NCBI RefSeq assembly: GCF_017993425.1
Contig: NZ_JAGOMQ010000036.1
Coordinates: 1-36,956 of the forward strand
DNA: 36,956 nucleotides
Origin: Amaricoccus sp.
Lineage (GTDB): Bacteria; Pseudomonadota; Alphaproteobacteria; Rhodobacterales; Rhodobacteraceae
Reading direction: 5' to 3'
Below are positions 9,511 through 16,831 of the stretch, one piece after another. Below the pieces are notes generated by a model. It did no database searches, was not told the origin of the DNA, and saw only the letters and a list, made by a program, of their open reading frames with translations. The position numbers and the translations under genes are program-made. Position 1 is the first letter of the stretch; each line of letters opens with the position of its first letter.

Positions 9511-10320
9511 CATACGGCGGCCGAGACGGCCGTCTGCCACCGAATCTGCCCCGGAGACGATCACTTCCACGTCCGCGGCGCGCATCGCCTCGCCTAAAAG
9601 TTGTGACGGCGCCCGGTCGGTGACCAGCCTGTCGAGCTTGCCGGCGTCGCAGACCTGGAACAGCGCGTGGCGCCCCAACTTCGACGAATCGGCCACGACG
9701 GTCACCTCGCGGGCGCTGGCGATCATCGCGCGCGCCACGAAGGCCTCCTCGGCGTTGAAGTCCATGCAGTTGCCGTCCTCGTCCATGCCGCCGATCGTCA
9801 GCACCGCGTGGTCGGCCCGGAGCGTGCGGATCTGCTCGACGGTCAGCGGACCCAGCATCTCCTGGCCGTCGCCGGCATAGCGCCCGCCGAGCACGTAGAC
9901 GTCGCTCTTGTGCGGCGCCCCCCAGAGCTCGGCCGCCACCGCGACCGAGTTGGTGATGACCGAGAAACTCCCCACCTTTCCAAGCGCCTCGGCGAAGAGG
10001 GTGGTCGTGCTGCCCGCGTCGATCAGCAGGCTGTCGCCGGGCCGGAACAGCGCCGCGGCCGCCGCGGCGATCGCGGTCTTCTCGGGGCGGGCCGCGGCGC
10101 GGCGGTCGTCGAGCGGGCTCTCGCGCGCCGTCTGGGACTCGACCGCGCCGCCATGCACCTTGCGGATGCGCCCCTGCTCCGAGAGGAGGGCGAGGTCGCG
10201 CCGCACCGTCTCGCGCGAGATGTTCAGCCGCTCCGCCAGCTCGTCGACGCTGGCCCGGCTCGCCTGCCGCACGATTGCGGAGATGCGCTCGCGTCGCTCC
10301 AGCGGCTTCAATCGGTCCAT
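9490..10320 (-). CDS. DeoR/GlpR-family transcriptional regulator
   Basis: 276 aa from ATG at 10320 (MDRLKPLERRERISAIV); the frame extends 20 codons upstream, but that part covers the operator and promoter. An N-terminal HTH of the DeoR type (ASVDELAERLNISRETVRRDLALLSEQGRIRKVHGGAV) is followed by the DeoRC sugar-phosphate sensor domain with IDAGSTTTLF, VITNS, GGMDEDG and VVADSSKLGR. Such proteins usually repress catabolic operons until a phosphorylated intermediate binds. The gene sits between the importer operon and the divergent oxidoreductase/kinase operon, with related operator sites on both sides, so it probably controls both and itself. Confidence 0.88.
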   Translation of the reverse strand: MDRLKPLERRERISAIVRQASRASVDELAERLNISRETVRRDLALLSEQGRIRKVHGGAVESQTARESPLDDRRAAARPEKTAIAAAAAALFRPGDSLLIDAGSTTTLFAEALGKVGSFSVITNSVAVAAELWGAPHKSDVYVLGGRYAGDGQEMLGPLTVEQIRTLRADHAVLTIGGMDEDGNCMDFNAEEAFVARAMIASAREVTVVADSSKLGRHALFQVCDAGKLDRLVTDRAPSQLLGEAMRAADVEVIVSGADSVADGRLGRRMRPNSQF

Positions 10321-10362
10321 GCGGCGGCTCCTTGCCTGTATGGGCGGATCATGGCAGGAATA

Positions 10363-10376
10363 TGACTGTTCGGTCA
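10363..10376. promoter_or_regulatory. Putative DeoR operator in the divergent promoter region
   Basis: TGACTGTTCGGTCA has TGAC and GTCA half-sites and matches the two sites at 9466-9510. On the minus strand it overlaps a -35-like TTGACC (10377-10372), 18 bp from CATGAT, which would be the regulator's own promoter. It lies 19 bp before the GTG chosen for the rightward oxidoreductase gene. Confidence 0.55.
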
Positions 10377-10394
10377 ACATGCGGGTCCCGTGAC

Positions 10395-11777
10395 GTGGAC
10401 GCCTCCTCCCCCTCCGGTCGCTTCGACGTCGCGGTGATCGGCGCGGGCGTCGTCGGCTGCGCCGTCGCCCGCAGCTTCGCGGTCCGCGGCTGGCGCGTGC
10501 TGGTGCTGGAGAAGGCGGCCGACATCCTCGAGGGCGCGAGCAAGGGCAACTCCGCGCTGCTCCACACCGGCTACGACGAGCCCGAGGGCAGCGAGGAGCT
10601 GCGCATCCTCCGCCACGGCTTCGCCCTCTACCGCCGCCTGCACGCGCGGATGAACCTGCCGCTGGTCGAAACCGGGGCGCTGGTCGTCGCCTGGTCGGCC
10701 GAGGACGCGGCCCGCCTCGCCGGCATCCGCGACCTCGCCCATCGCAACGGCACCGGCGACGCCCGCCTCGTCGCGCCCGACGAGCTCCTCGACCGCGAGC
10801 CGCACCTCGCCCGCGACGCCCGCGGCGCCGTGCTGATCCCCGGCGAGGGCATCGTCGATCCGTGGAGCGCGCCGCTCGCCTACCTGACGCAGGCGGTCCG
10901 CCACGGCGCGCGGCTCGTCACCCGCGCCGGGCTCGCCGCCGCGCGGCCCGCCGGCGCGGGCTGGCGCCTGTCGACGCCGGCGGGCGAGTTCGAGGCGCGG
11001 ATCGTCGTCAACGCCGCCGGACTCTTCGGCGACGAGGTGGAGCGGCTGCGCGGCGCCGACCCGGGCTTCACGATCCGGCCGCGCAAGGGCCAGTTCCTCG
11101 TCTTCGACAAGCCCGCCCGGCGCCTCGCCAACGCCATCCTGCTCAAGGTCCCGACCGAGCGCACCAAGGGCGTGCTGGTCGCGCCGACAATCTTCGGCAA
11201 CCTCCTCCTCGGCCCCACCGCCGAGGACCAGGAGGACCGCCGCCGCGCGCCCTGCGACGAGGCGGTCCTGCGCGCCATCCGCGCCGAGGGCGAGCGGATG
11301 ATCCCGGCGCTCGCCGGCGAGACGGTCACCGCCTGCTTCGCCGGGCTGCGGCCGGCCACGGAGCATCGCGACTACGTGCTCAAGGTCGATCCCGCCGGCT
11401 GGATCACCGTCGGCGGCATCCGCTCGACCGGCCTCTCCGCCGCGCTCGGCCTCGGGGAATGGGCCGCGGGGCAGGGCGGGCGCCTCCTCGGCGACGCGCG
11501 CCCGGCCCCGCCGGACGACGCGCTCGACTGGCCGGAGATGCCGAACCTCTCGGCCTCGGCGCCGCGGCCCTACCAGCTTCCCGGCCGCGCGCCGATCGCC
11601 TGCCACTGCGAATGGGTGACCGAGCGCGAGGTCGCCGCCGCCCTCGCCTCCGAGATCCCGCCCGGCACCCTCGGCGGCCTCAAGCGCCGCACCCGGCTGA
11701 TGCTCGGGCGCTGCCAGGGCTTCGGCTGCGCCGGCGCCGCGGCCCGGCTCGCCCCGCACCTCGCCGGCGGCGCATGA
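10395..11777 (+). CDS. GlpA-like FAD-dependent oxidoreductase with C-terminal BFD-type [2Fe-2S] domain
   Basis: 460 aa if read from GTG at 10395; an ATG at 10362 is possible but lies on the operator and has a poor ribosome site. The FAD-binding motif VIGAGVVG is at 14-21, and the DAO fold follows with NAAGLFGDEVERL and the RPRKGQFLVFDK segment common in GlpA-type glycerol-3-phosphate dehydrogenases. The tail carries C403-x-C405 and C440-x4-C445, the cysteine pattern of a BFD-like iron-sulfur domain. It is likely to oxidise a glycerol-phosphate-like or hydroxyacid substrate and pass electrons to the next gene product. Its stop overlaps that gene (ATGA). Confidence 0.82.
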   Translation: MDASSPSGRFDVAVIGAGVVGCAVARSFAVRGWRVLVLEKAADILEGASKGNSALLHTGYDEPEGSEELRILRHGFALYRRLHARMNLPLVETGALVVAWSAEDAARLAGIRDLAHRNGTGDARLVAPDELLDREPHLARDARGAVLIPGEGIVDPWSAPLAYLTQAVRHGARLVTRAGLAAARPAGAGWRLSTPAGEFEARIVVNAAGLFGDEVERLRGADPGFTIRPRKGQFLVFDKPARRLANAILLKVPTERTKGVLVAPTIFGNLLLGPTAEDQEDRRRAPCDEAVLRAIRAEGERMIPALAGETVTACFAGLRPATEHRDYVLKVDPAGWITVGGIRSTGLSAALGLGEWAAGQGGRLLGDARPAPPDDALDWPEMPNLSASAPRPYQLPGRAPIACHCEWVTEREVAAALASEIPPGTLGGLKRRTRLMLGRCQGFGCAGAAARLAPHLAGGA

Positions 11778-12985
11778 GCGTCCTCGTCATCGGCGCGGGT
11801 CCCGCCGGCCTCGCCGCCGCCGCCGCGCTCGTCGCCCGCGGCCATCGCCCGATCGTCGTCGACCGCGAGCCGGAGGCGGGCGGCATCCCGCGCTTCTGCC
11901 CGCACCCGACCTTCGGTCTCGCCGACGCCTTCCGCCCGATGACCGGCCCGGCCTGGGCCCGCCGCCTCGCCGCCCGCGCCGCCGGGGCCGACCTGCGCCT
12001 CGGCGTCACGGTCACCGCCCTCGGCCCGGACGGCGCCGTCACCCTCTCCGACGCCGCCGGCGAGCGCACGATCCGGCCCGAGCGCGTCCTCCTCGCCACC
12101 GGCGCCCGCGAGACGCCCCGCGCCGCCCGCCTCGTCTCCGGCGACCGGCCGCGCCACGTGCTGACCACCGGCGCGCTGCAGCGCCTGCTCGCGACCGGCG
12201 GCGGCCTGCCGTTCTCCCGCCCCGTCATCGTCGGCTCCGAGCTCGTCGCCTTCTCCGCCGCCCTCCAGCTCCGCGAGCACGGCGCCCGCCCGGTCGCGAT
12301 GATCGAGGAGGCCCCCCGCATCGCCGCCCGCCGCCCCGCCGATCTCGCCGCCCGCCTGCTCCTCGGCGTCCCGATCCTGACCGGCCACAAGCTCGCCGCG
12401 ATCCGCGCCCGCCCCGACGACGCCTCCCGCCTCGACTGCGTCCTCCTCCGCGACCCGTCGGGCGCCGAGCGTGCGCTCCCCTGCGACGCCGTCGTCCTCA
12501 CCGGCCGCTTCGTGCCCGAGGCGGCGCTGCTCCCCGGCCTCGACCCCGGCGCCGGCGGCCCCGCCATCGACCAGTGCTGGCGCCTCGCAGAGCCCCGCCT
12601 CTACGCCGCCGGCAACCTGCTCCGCCCGATCGAGACCGCCGGCTGGGCCGCCGCCGAGGGCCGCGCCGCCGCCCATGCCCTCGCCGACGACCTCGACGGC
12701 CGGCTGCCCGCGCCCGGGCGCCGCATCCCGCTCGTCGCCGCCGACCCGCTCCGTCTCGTCGTCCCCTCCGCCATAGCCGTGCCCGGCCCGCAGCCCGGGC
12801 CGTTGCAGATGTGCGTCCGCATGGCGCGCCCCGCCACGGGGCGCCTCACCCTCGCCGCCGACGGCGCGGTGTTCTGGCGCTCGCGCCGCCTCGCCGCGCT
12901 CCCGGAGCGCCGCCTCCGCCTCACCCGCGCCTTGCCCGACCTGACCGGCGTCGCCACCCTCGCCGCCGGCTTCGAGGAGGACTGA
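11774..12985 (+). CDS. NAD/FAD-dependent oxidoreductase, partner of the GlpA-like protein
   Basis: 403 aa. The dinucleotide-binding N-terminus VLVIGAGPAGLAAAAALVAR is at 3-22, with EAGGIPRFC following; LLATGARETPR is the second conserved block, and VIVGSELVAFSAALQL gives the second Rossmann segment. A C-terminal extension (about 330-403) ends ALPDLTGVATLAAGFEED. This type occurs next to GlpA-like proteins in many bacteria and probably transfers the electrons onward. No third small subunit (DUF1667 or GlpC-like) follows. The last 29 codons are repeated in bridge mini-ORF 2, and the stop overlaps its start (TGATG). Confidence 0.8.
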   Translation: MSVLVIGAGPAGLAAAAALVARGHRPIVVDREPEAGGIPRFCPHPTFGLADAFRPMTGPAWARRLAARAAGADLRLGVTVTALGPDGAVTLSDAAGERTIRPERVLLATGARETPRAARLVSGDRPRHVLTTGALQRLLATGGGLPFSRPVIVGSELVAFSAALQLREHGARPVAMIEEAPRIAARRPADLAARLLLGVPILTGHKLAAIRARPDDASRLDCVLLRDPSGAERALPCDAVVLTGRFVPEAALLPGLDPGAGGPAIDQCWRLAEPRLYAAGNLLRPIETAGWAAAEGRAAAHALADDLDGRLPAPGRRIPLVAADPLRLVVPSAIAVPGPQPGPLQMCVRMARPATGRLTLAADGAVFWRSRRLAALPERRLRLTRALPDLTGVATLAAGFEED

Positions 12986-13170
12986 TGCGCGTCGTCGCCA
13001 CCCACCGGGGCGCAACCGCGACCACGGCGCTGCGCATCGAGCCCGGCAGCCGCCCTCGGCTCTTGGCGCTCCCGGAGCGCCGCCTCCGCCTCACCCGCGC
13101 CTTGCCCGACCTGACCGGAGTCGCCACCCTCGCCGCCGGCTTCGAGGAGGACTGATGCGCGTCGTCGCCA
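12896..13170. repeat. Tandem duplication across the oxidoreductase/kinase gene junction (170-bp period)
   Basis: Bases 12896-13000 and 13066-13170 are identical at 104 of 105 positions (C at 12949, A at 13119). The unit contains the 3' end of the oxidoreductase gene, the TGATG overlap and the start of the kinase gene. The remaining part of the unit (13001-13065) is a visibly diverged copy of the kinase 5' end (13171-13235). The C-terminal half is thus kept nearly identical while the N-terminal half has drifted. Confidence 0.92.
12985..13155 (+). CDS. Bridge mini-ORF 2 (56 codons, fused gene ends)
   Basis: ATG at 12985 shares its A with the TGA of the oxidoreductase gene, and its TGA at 13153-13155 shares its A with the ATG of the kinase. 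The N-terminal half MRVVATHRGATATTALRIEP is a decayed copy of the kinase start MRVVAIDQGTTATKALLVEP, in which the nucleotide-binding DQG has become HRG. The C-terminal half repeats the oxidoreductase tail LTRALPDLTGVATLAAGFEED without amino-acid change. It arose by the 170-bp duplication. Product function is unlikely; it keeps the translational overlap on both sides. Confidence 0.4.
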   Translation: MRVVATHRGATATTALRIEPGSRPRLLALPERRLRLTRALPDLTGVATLAAGFEED

Positions 13171-14540
13171 TCGACCAGGGCACCACCGCGACCAAGGCGC
13201 TGCTCGTCGAGCCGGACGGGAGCCGCCGCCTGCTCGCCACGCGCCGCCACCGGCAGATCCTGCCCGCGCCCGGCCGTGTCGAGCACGACCCCGAGGAGCT
13301 CCTCGCCCACGTCGCCGAGCTCCTCGCCCTCGGCCGCGCCGAGGGCGCAAGCGCCGCCGCCCTCGCCAACCAGGGCGAGACCGTCGTCGCCTGGGACCGC
13401 GCCACCGGCCGCCCGCTCGCCAACGCCATCGTCTGGCAGGACCAGCGCACCGCGCCCGGGATCGAGGCCCTGCGCGCCGCCGGCGCCGCGCCGGAGGTGC
13501 TGGCGCGCGCCGGCCTTCCCCTCGACGCCTACTTCTCCGCCTCCAAGCTGCGCTGGCTGCTCGACCACGTGCCCGAGGCCCGCCCGCTCCTCGCGCAGGG
13601 CCGCCTCGGCCTCGCCACCAGCGACGCCTTCTTCCTCCAGCGCCTGACCGGGGCCTACGTCACCGACATCACCACCGCCGCCCGCACCTCGCTCCTCAAC
13701 CTCGACGCCGGCGCCTGGGACGAGACCCTCTGCGCCCTCTTCGGCGTGCCGCGCGAGACCCTGCCCGAAATCGTCGAATGCGACGCGCCGCTCGGCGAGC
13801 TTCCCGGCGGCCTCCCCCTCACGGCCTCCCTCGTCGACCAGATCGCCGCCCTCCACGGCCACGGCTGCGCCGCGCCCGGCGACGCGAAGGTCACCTTCGG
13901 CACCGGCGCCTTCGCCCTCGCCGTCACCGCCGGCCGCCCGCGCATCCCGGGCGTCGTCGCCGCCCTCGGCTGGCGCGGCCCCGCCGGCCGCATCCACGCC
14001 GCCGATGGCGGGGTCTATTCCGCCGGGGCCGCCGTCGAGTGGCTCGTCCGCCTCGGCCTTGTCGCCGACCCCGCCGCGCTCGACGGGCTCGAAGGCCCGC
14101 CCGCCGCCGACCGCGGCGTGTTCTTCGTCCCCGCGCTCAGCGGCCTCGCCTGCCCGCACTGGGACCGCAGCGCGGCCGGCCTCTGGATCGGCCTCGACGC
14201 CGCCACCGGCCGCGCCGACCTGGTGAAATCCGTCCTCGAAGGCGTCGCCTTCCGCGTCGCCGAGGTGCTCGACGCCCTCGGCGCCGCCGGCCGCCTCTCC
14301 ATCGACGGCGGCCTGACCCGCTCCCGCTACCTCACCGGCTTCCTCGCCGCCGTCCTCGGCCGCGAGCTCCACCTTCCCGCCGCCGACGAGATCACCGCCC
14401 TCGGCGCCGCCCGCCTCGCCCTCGGGGCCGCGCCGGCCCCGCTCCCCGGCGCCCGCATCGCCCCCGGCCGCGCCGATCCCGGCTGGCGCGAGGCCTTCGC
14501 CGAGGCGCGCCGCCGCTCGGCGGGCTGGCGGCGCGCCTAG
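13155..14540 (+). CDS. FGGY-family carbohydrate kinase, GlpK-like
   Basis: 461 aa. Phosphate-1 motif DQGTTATKALL at 7-17, then NQGETVVAWDRATGRPLANA followed by IVWQDQRT, a pattern closest to glycerol kinase, TFGTGAF (phosphate-2), PALSGLACPHWDRSAAG and the C-terminal adenosine-binding DGGLTRSRYL. It is somewhat shorter than GlpK (about 500 aa), so the substrate may be glycerol or a related polyol. It is the last gene of the rightward operon and meets the next, convergent kinase gene in a shared CTAG (stops overlap by 4 bp), leaving no room for a terminator. Confidence 0.82.
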   Translation: MRVVAIDQGTTATKALLVEPDGSRRLLATRRHRQILPAPGRVEHDPEELLAHVAELLALGRAEGASAAALANQGETVVAWDRATGRPLANAIVWQDQRTAPGIEALRAAGAAPEVLARAGLPLDAYFSASKLRWLLDHVPEARPLLAQGRLGLATSDAFFLQRLTGAYVTDITTAARTSLLNLDAGAWDETLCALFGVPRETLPEIVECDAPLGELPGGLPLTASLVDQIAALHGHGCAAPGDAKVTFGTGAFALAVTAGRPRIPGVVAALGWRGPAGRIHAADGGVYSAGAAVEWLVRLGLVADPAALDGLEGPPAADRGVFFVPALSGLACPHWDRSAAGLWIGLDAATGRADLVKSVLEGVAFRVAEVLDALGAAGRLSIDGGLTRSRYLTGFLAAVLGRELHLPAADEITALGAARLALGAAPAPLPGARIAPGRADPGWREAFAEARRRSAGWRRA

Positions 14541-15991
14541 CGGAACGTCGGCGCCAGCGCCTCGAAGAGCTCCCGATACCGCCCGTAGGCGTCCTCCTGC
14601 GCCGCGCGCGCCGCCGCCTGCGGCTCGATCACCCGCACCGCGAGCCGCAGCCGCCCGCAGGCCTCCGCCACGCTTCCCGCCGCCCCGACCGCGACCGCCG
14701 CCAGCACCGCCGCGCCCGTCGCCGAGGCGTCGGCCTCCGCCAGCGCCTCGACCGGCCGGCCGAGCAGGTCCGCGCGGATCTGCCTCCAGACGCCCGAGGC
14801 CGCGCCGCCGCCCATCACCCGCACGCGGCCCACGTCGACCCCGAGCGCCGCCAGCCGGTCGATCACGTCGCGCATCGCGTGGCTCGTCCCCTCCAGCACC
14901 GCCCGCGCGAAATGCGCCTTGCCATGCGCCGCCGTCGCGCCGACGAACCCCGCCCGCGCCGCCGGGATCCAGCGTGGCGCCATCGCCCCGGACAGCGCCG
15001 GCAGGAACAGCAGCCCGTCGCACCCCGCCGGCGCCTCCGCCGCGAGCCGCGAGAACGCGCCGGCGTCGGCCACCGAGAACGTGGCGAGAAACCACGTCAC
15101 CGCCCCGCCGGACAGCCACCCCGGGTTGCCGATGTTGAAATGCCCGGTCGGATAGGCATGCGTCTCGACCAGCCGCTCCGGATCGAGCACCGCGCGGTCG
15201 GCCAGCGCCGAGATCGCCTCCCCGGTCCCGAGCGTCACCGCCACCGTCCCCGGCGCCGCAATCCCCGCCCCGAGCGGGTTGGCGAAGTCGTCGCCGGTCC
15301 CCACCGCCACGGGAACGCCCGCCGGCAGGCCGGTCAGCTCCGCGCCCGCCGCCGTCAGCCGCCCGGCCGCCGTCCCCGCCGGCGCGATCGCCGGCAGGCT
15401 GGCGCGCGCCACCCCGAACGCCGCCAGCAACGCGTCGTCCCAGTCGCCTGCCGCCAGCCCGTAGAGCATGGTCGTCGAGGCGAGGCTCGGGTCCATCACC
15501 GCCGCCCCGGTCAGCCGCTCGACCACGAAGCTCACCGGCTGGTGCCACCGCGCCACCTCGCCGGCCCGGTCGAGATGCCGCATCGCCCAGCGGATCTTCG
15601 CCCCCATATGCGTCGGATCGCAGACCAGCCCGGCCCGCGCATGGACGAGCCCGGCGTCGATCCCCGCGACCTCCGCCTCCGCCCGCCGGTCCGACCACAG
15701 GATCGCCGGCCCGACCGGCTCGCCCGCCGCGGTCACCCCGACGCAACCGTCGAGCTGCCCCGCGATCCCCACCGCGCCCACCTCCCGCGCGGAAACCCCC
15801 GCCGCCCGCAGCGCCGCCGCGATCGCCGGCCCGAGCGCCGCGAGCCACAGCCCCGGATCCTGCTCCGCCCGCCCTGCCGCCGGATAGCTGGCGCGATACC
15901 GCGCCGCCCCGGCCCCGAGCGGCGCGAGGCCCGCGTCCGTCACCACCGCCTTCAGGCTCTGCGTGCCGATGTCGATCCCGACGAGCCGCAT
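14537..15991 (-). CDS. FGGY-family kinase, xylulokinase-like (XylB type)
   Basis: 484 aa. Phosphate-1 motif IDIGTQSLKAVV at 6-17, AGQLDGCVGVTAAGEPVGPA followed by ILWSDRRA as in xylulokinases, VTLGTGEAIS (phosphate-2), LPALSGAMAPRW, and VRVMGGGAASGVWRQI near the adenosine site. It should phosphorylate a ketose or polyol ahead of the aldolase encoded upstream; the exact sugar cannot be read from sequence. It is separated from the TIM-barrel gene by 168 bp holding its own predicted promoter, so it may be transcribed separately from that operon. Confidence 0.82.
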   Translation of the reverse strand: MRLVGIDIGTQSLKAVVTDAGLAPLGAGAARYRASYPAAGRAEQDPGLWLAALGPAIAAALRAAGVSAREVGAVGIAGQLDGCVGVTAAGEPVGPAILWSDRRAEAEVAGIDAGLVHARAGLVCDPTHMGAKIRWAMRHLDRAGEVARWHQPVSFVVERLTGAAVMDPSLASTTMLYGLAAGDWDDALLAAFGVARASLPAIAPAGTAAGRLTAAGAELTGLPAGVPVAVGTGDDFANPLGAGIAAPGTVAVTLGTGEAISALADRAVLDPERLVETHAYPTGHFNIGNPGWLSGGAVTWFLATFSVADAGAFSRLAAEAPAGCDGLLFLPALSGAMAPRWIPAARAGFVGATAAHGKAHFARAVLEGTSHAMRDVIDRLAALGVDVGRVRVMGGGAASGVWRQIRADLLGRPVEALAEADASATGAAVLAAVAVGAAGSVAEACGRLRLAVRVIEPQAAARAAQEDAYGRYRELFEALAPTFR

Positions 15992-16068
15992 CCGGAAACC
16001 CCGCCAGGACCCCCCATCCGTCGCCCCCGGCCCCCCTCCCGAGGCCGGAGCCAGAGCGACGCTACTCC

Positions 16069-16111
16069 ATTATCACATGTATTTCAAATGCTTGCTCGCC
16101 TATCACGCGTG
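16069..16111 (-). promoter_or_regulatory. Promoter and direct-repeat operator-like sites upstream of the XylB-like kinase
   Basis: This is an AT-richer island in a GC-rich gap. On the minus strand TGTGATAAT is an extended -10 (GATAAT at 16074-16069). TATCACATGTA (16071-16081) and TATCACGCGTG (16101-16111) are direct repeats exactly 30 bp apart, consistent with a regulator bound on one face of the helix. The motif differs from the two DeoR operators nearby. Confidence 0.45.
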
Positions 16112-16159
16112 TTAGGCCCCCAAAGCCTCCGCCGCTTCCCCCCCGGCGCGGCACGGCCG

Positions 16160-16831
16160 TCACACCGCGGCGCAGTCCGCGAGGATGTCCTTGAGCTGCG
16201 AGCGGATCGAGCCCTTGTGCGGGCTGTAGGCGCCGCTGAACACCGCCGTGCCGATGGTGAACCCGTCCGCTCCGGCCTCCGCCAGCGCCCGGATGCGGTC
16301 CTTGCCCGCCACCGATCCCGCGACGATCAGCGTCGCCTCGCCGAGCCCGCGCCGCGCCGCGCGCACCAGCTCGATCGGGTCCGCCTCCGTCGCGCGATAG
16401 GCGAGCAGGTCGCACCCCGCGCAGCCCATCGCCACGAACCGCGCCGCCTGCGCCTCCACCTCGGCGGGCGTCCCCCCGAGCCGGGTCGGATGCCCCTCGG
16501 GCCGCCCGGGAAACGGAAAATACGCCGTCCGCCCGCCGAGCAGCGCCAAGGCCTCGCCGACGGCGGTGCCGCCGAGCAGCCGGTCGACCCCGATCTCGCG
16601 GGCCACCTCGACCGAGCGCAGCTCCGCCGCGCGCGAGGTCGAGACCACCTCCATGTAGCTCATCGCCCCGGTCGCCTTGATCGCCGCGTCGAGCGCCCGC
16701 AGCGTCGCGAAATCGACGCCCACGTCCTTGAAGCCGATATGCCCGAGCCCGAGCGGGGCGATCTCCTCGACGAGCTCCAGGCAGTCGTCCACCGTGCGGT
16801 CGTCGCGCGTCAGCATGAAGATGAAGTCCAT
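16160..16831 (-). CDS. TIM-barrel protein, HisA/HisF-related, function unknown
   Basis: 223 aa from ATG at 16831, which overlaps the stop of the glycerol-1-phosphate dehydrogenase gene. It starts MDFIFMLTRDDRTVDDCLEL, then GLGHIGFKDVGVD and SYMEVVSTS. It ends with a typical phosphate-binding barrel signature, LIVAGSVAGKDRIRALAEAG followed by ADGFTIGTAVFSG, as in ribulose-phosphate-binding and related barrels. Coupling to a G1P dehydrogenase recalls the AraM-PcrB pair (prenylglyceryl phosphate synthase). However, the strand-end sequences are not those of PcrB as I know it, so a catabolic isomerase or lyase acting on a phosphorylated C3-C5 compound is as likely. I do not assign a reaction. Confidence 0.6.
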   Translation of the reverse strand: MDFIFMLTRDDRTVDDCLELVEEIAPLGLGHIGFKDVGVDFATLRALDAAIKATGAMSYMEVVSTSRAAELRSVEVAREIGVDRLLGGTAVGEALALLGGRTAYFPFPGRPEGHPTRLGGTPAEVEAQAARFVAMGCAGCDLLAYRATEADPIELVRAARRGLGEATLIVAGSVAGKDRIRALAEAGADGFTIGTAVFSGAYSPHKGSIRSQLKDILADCAAV

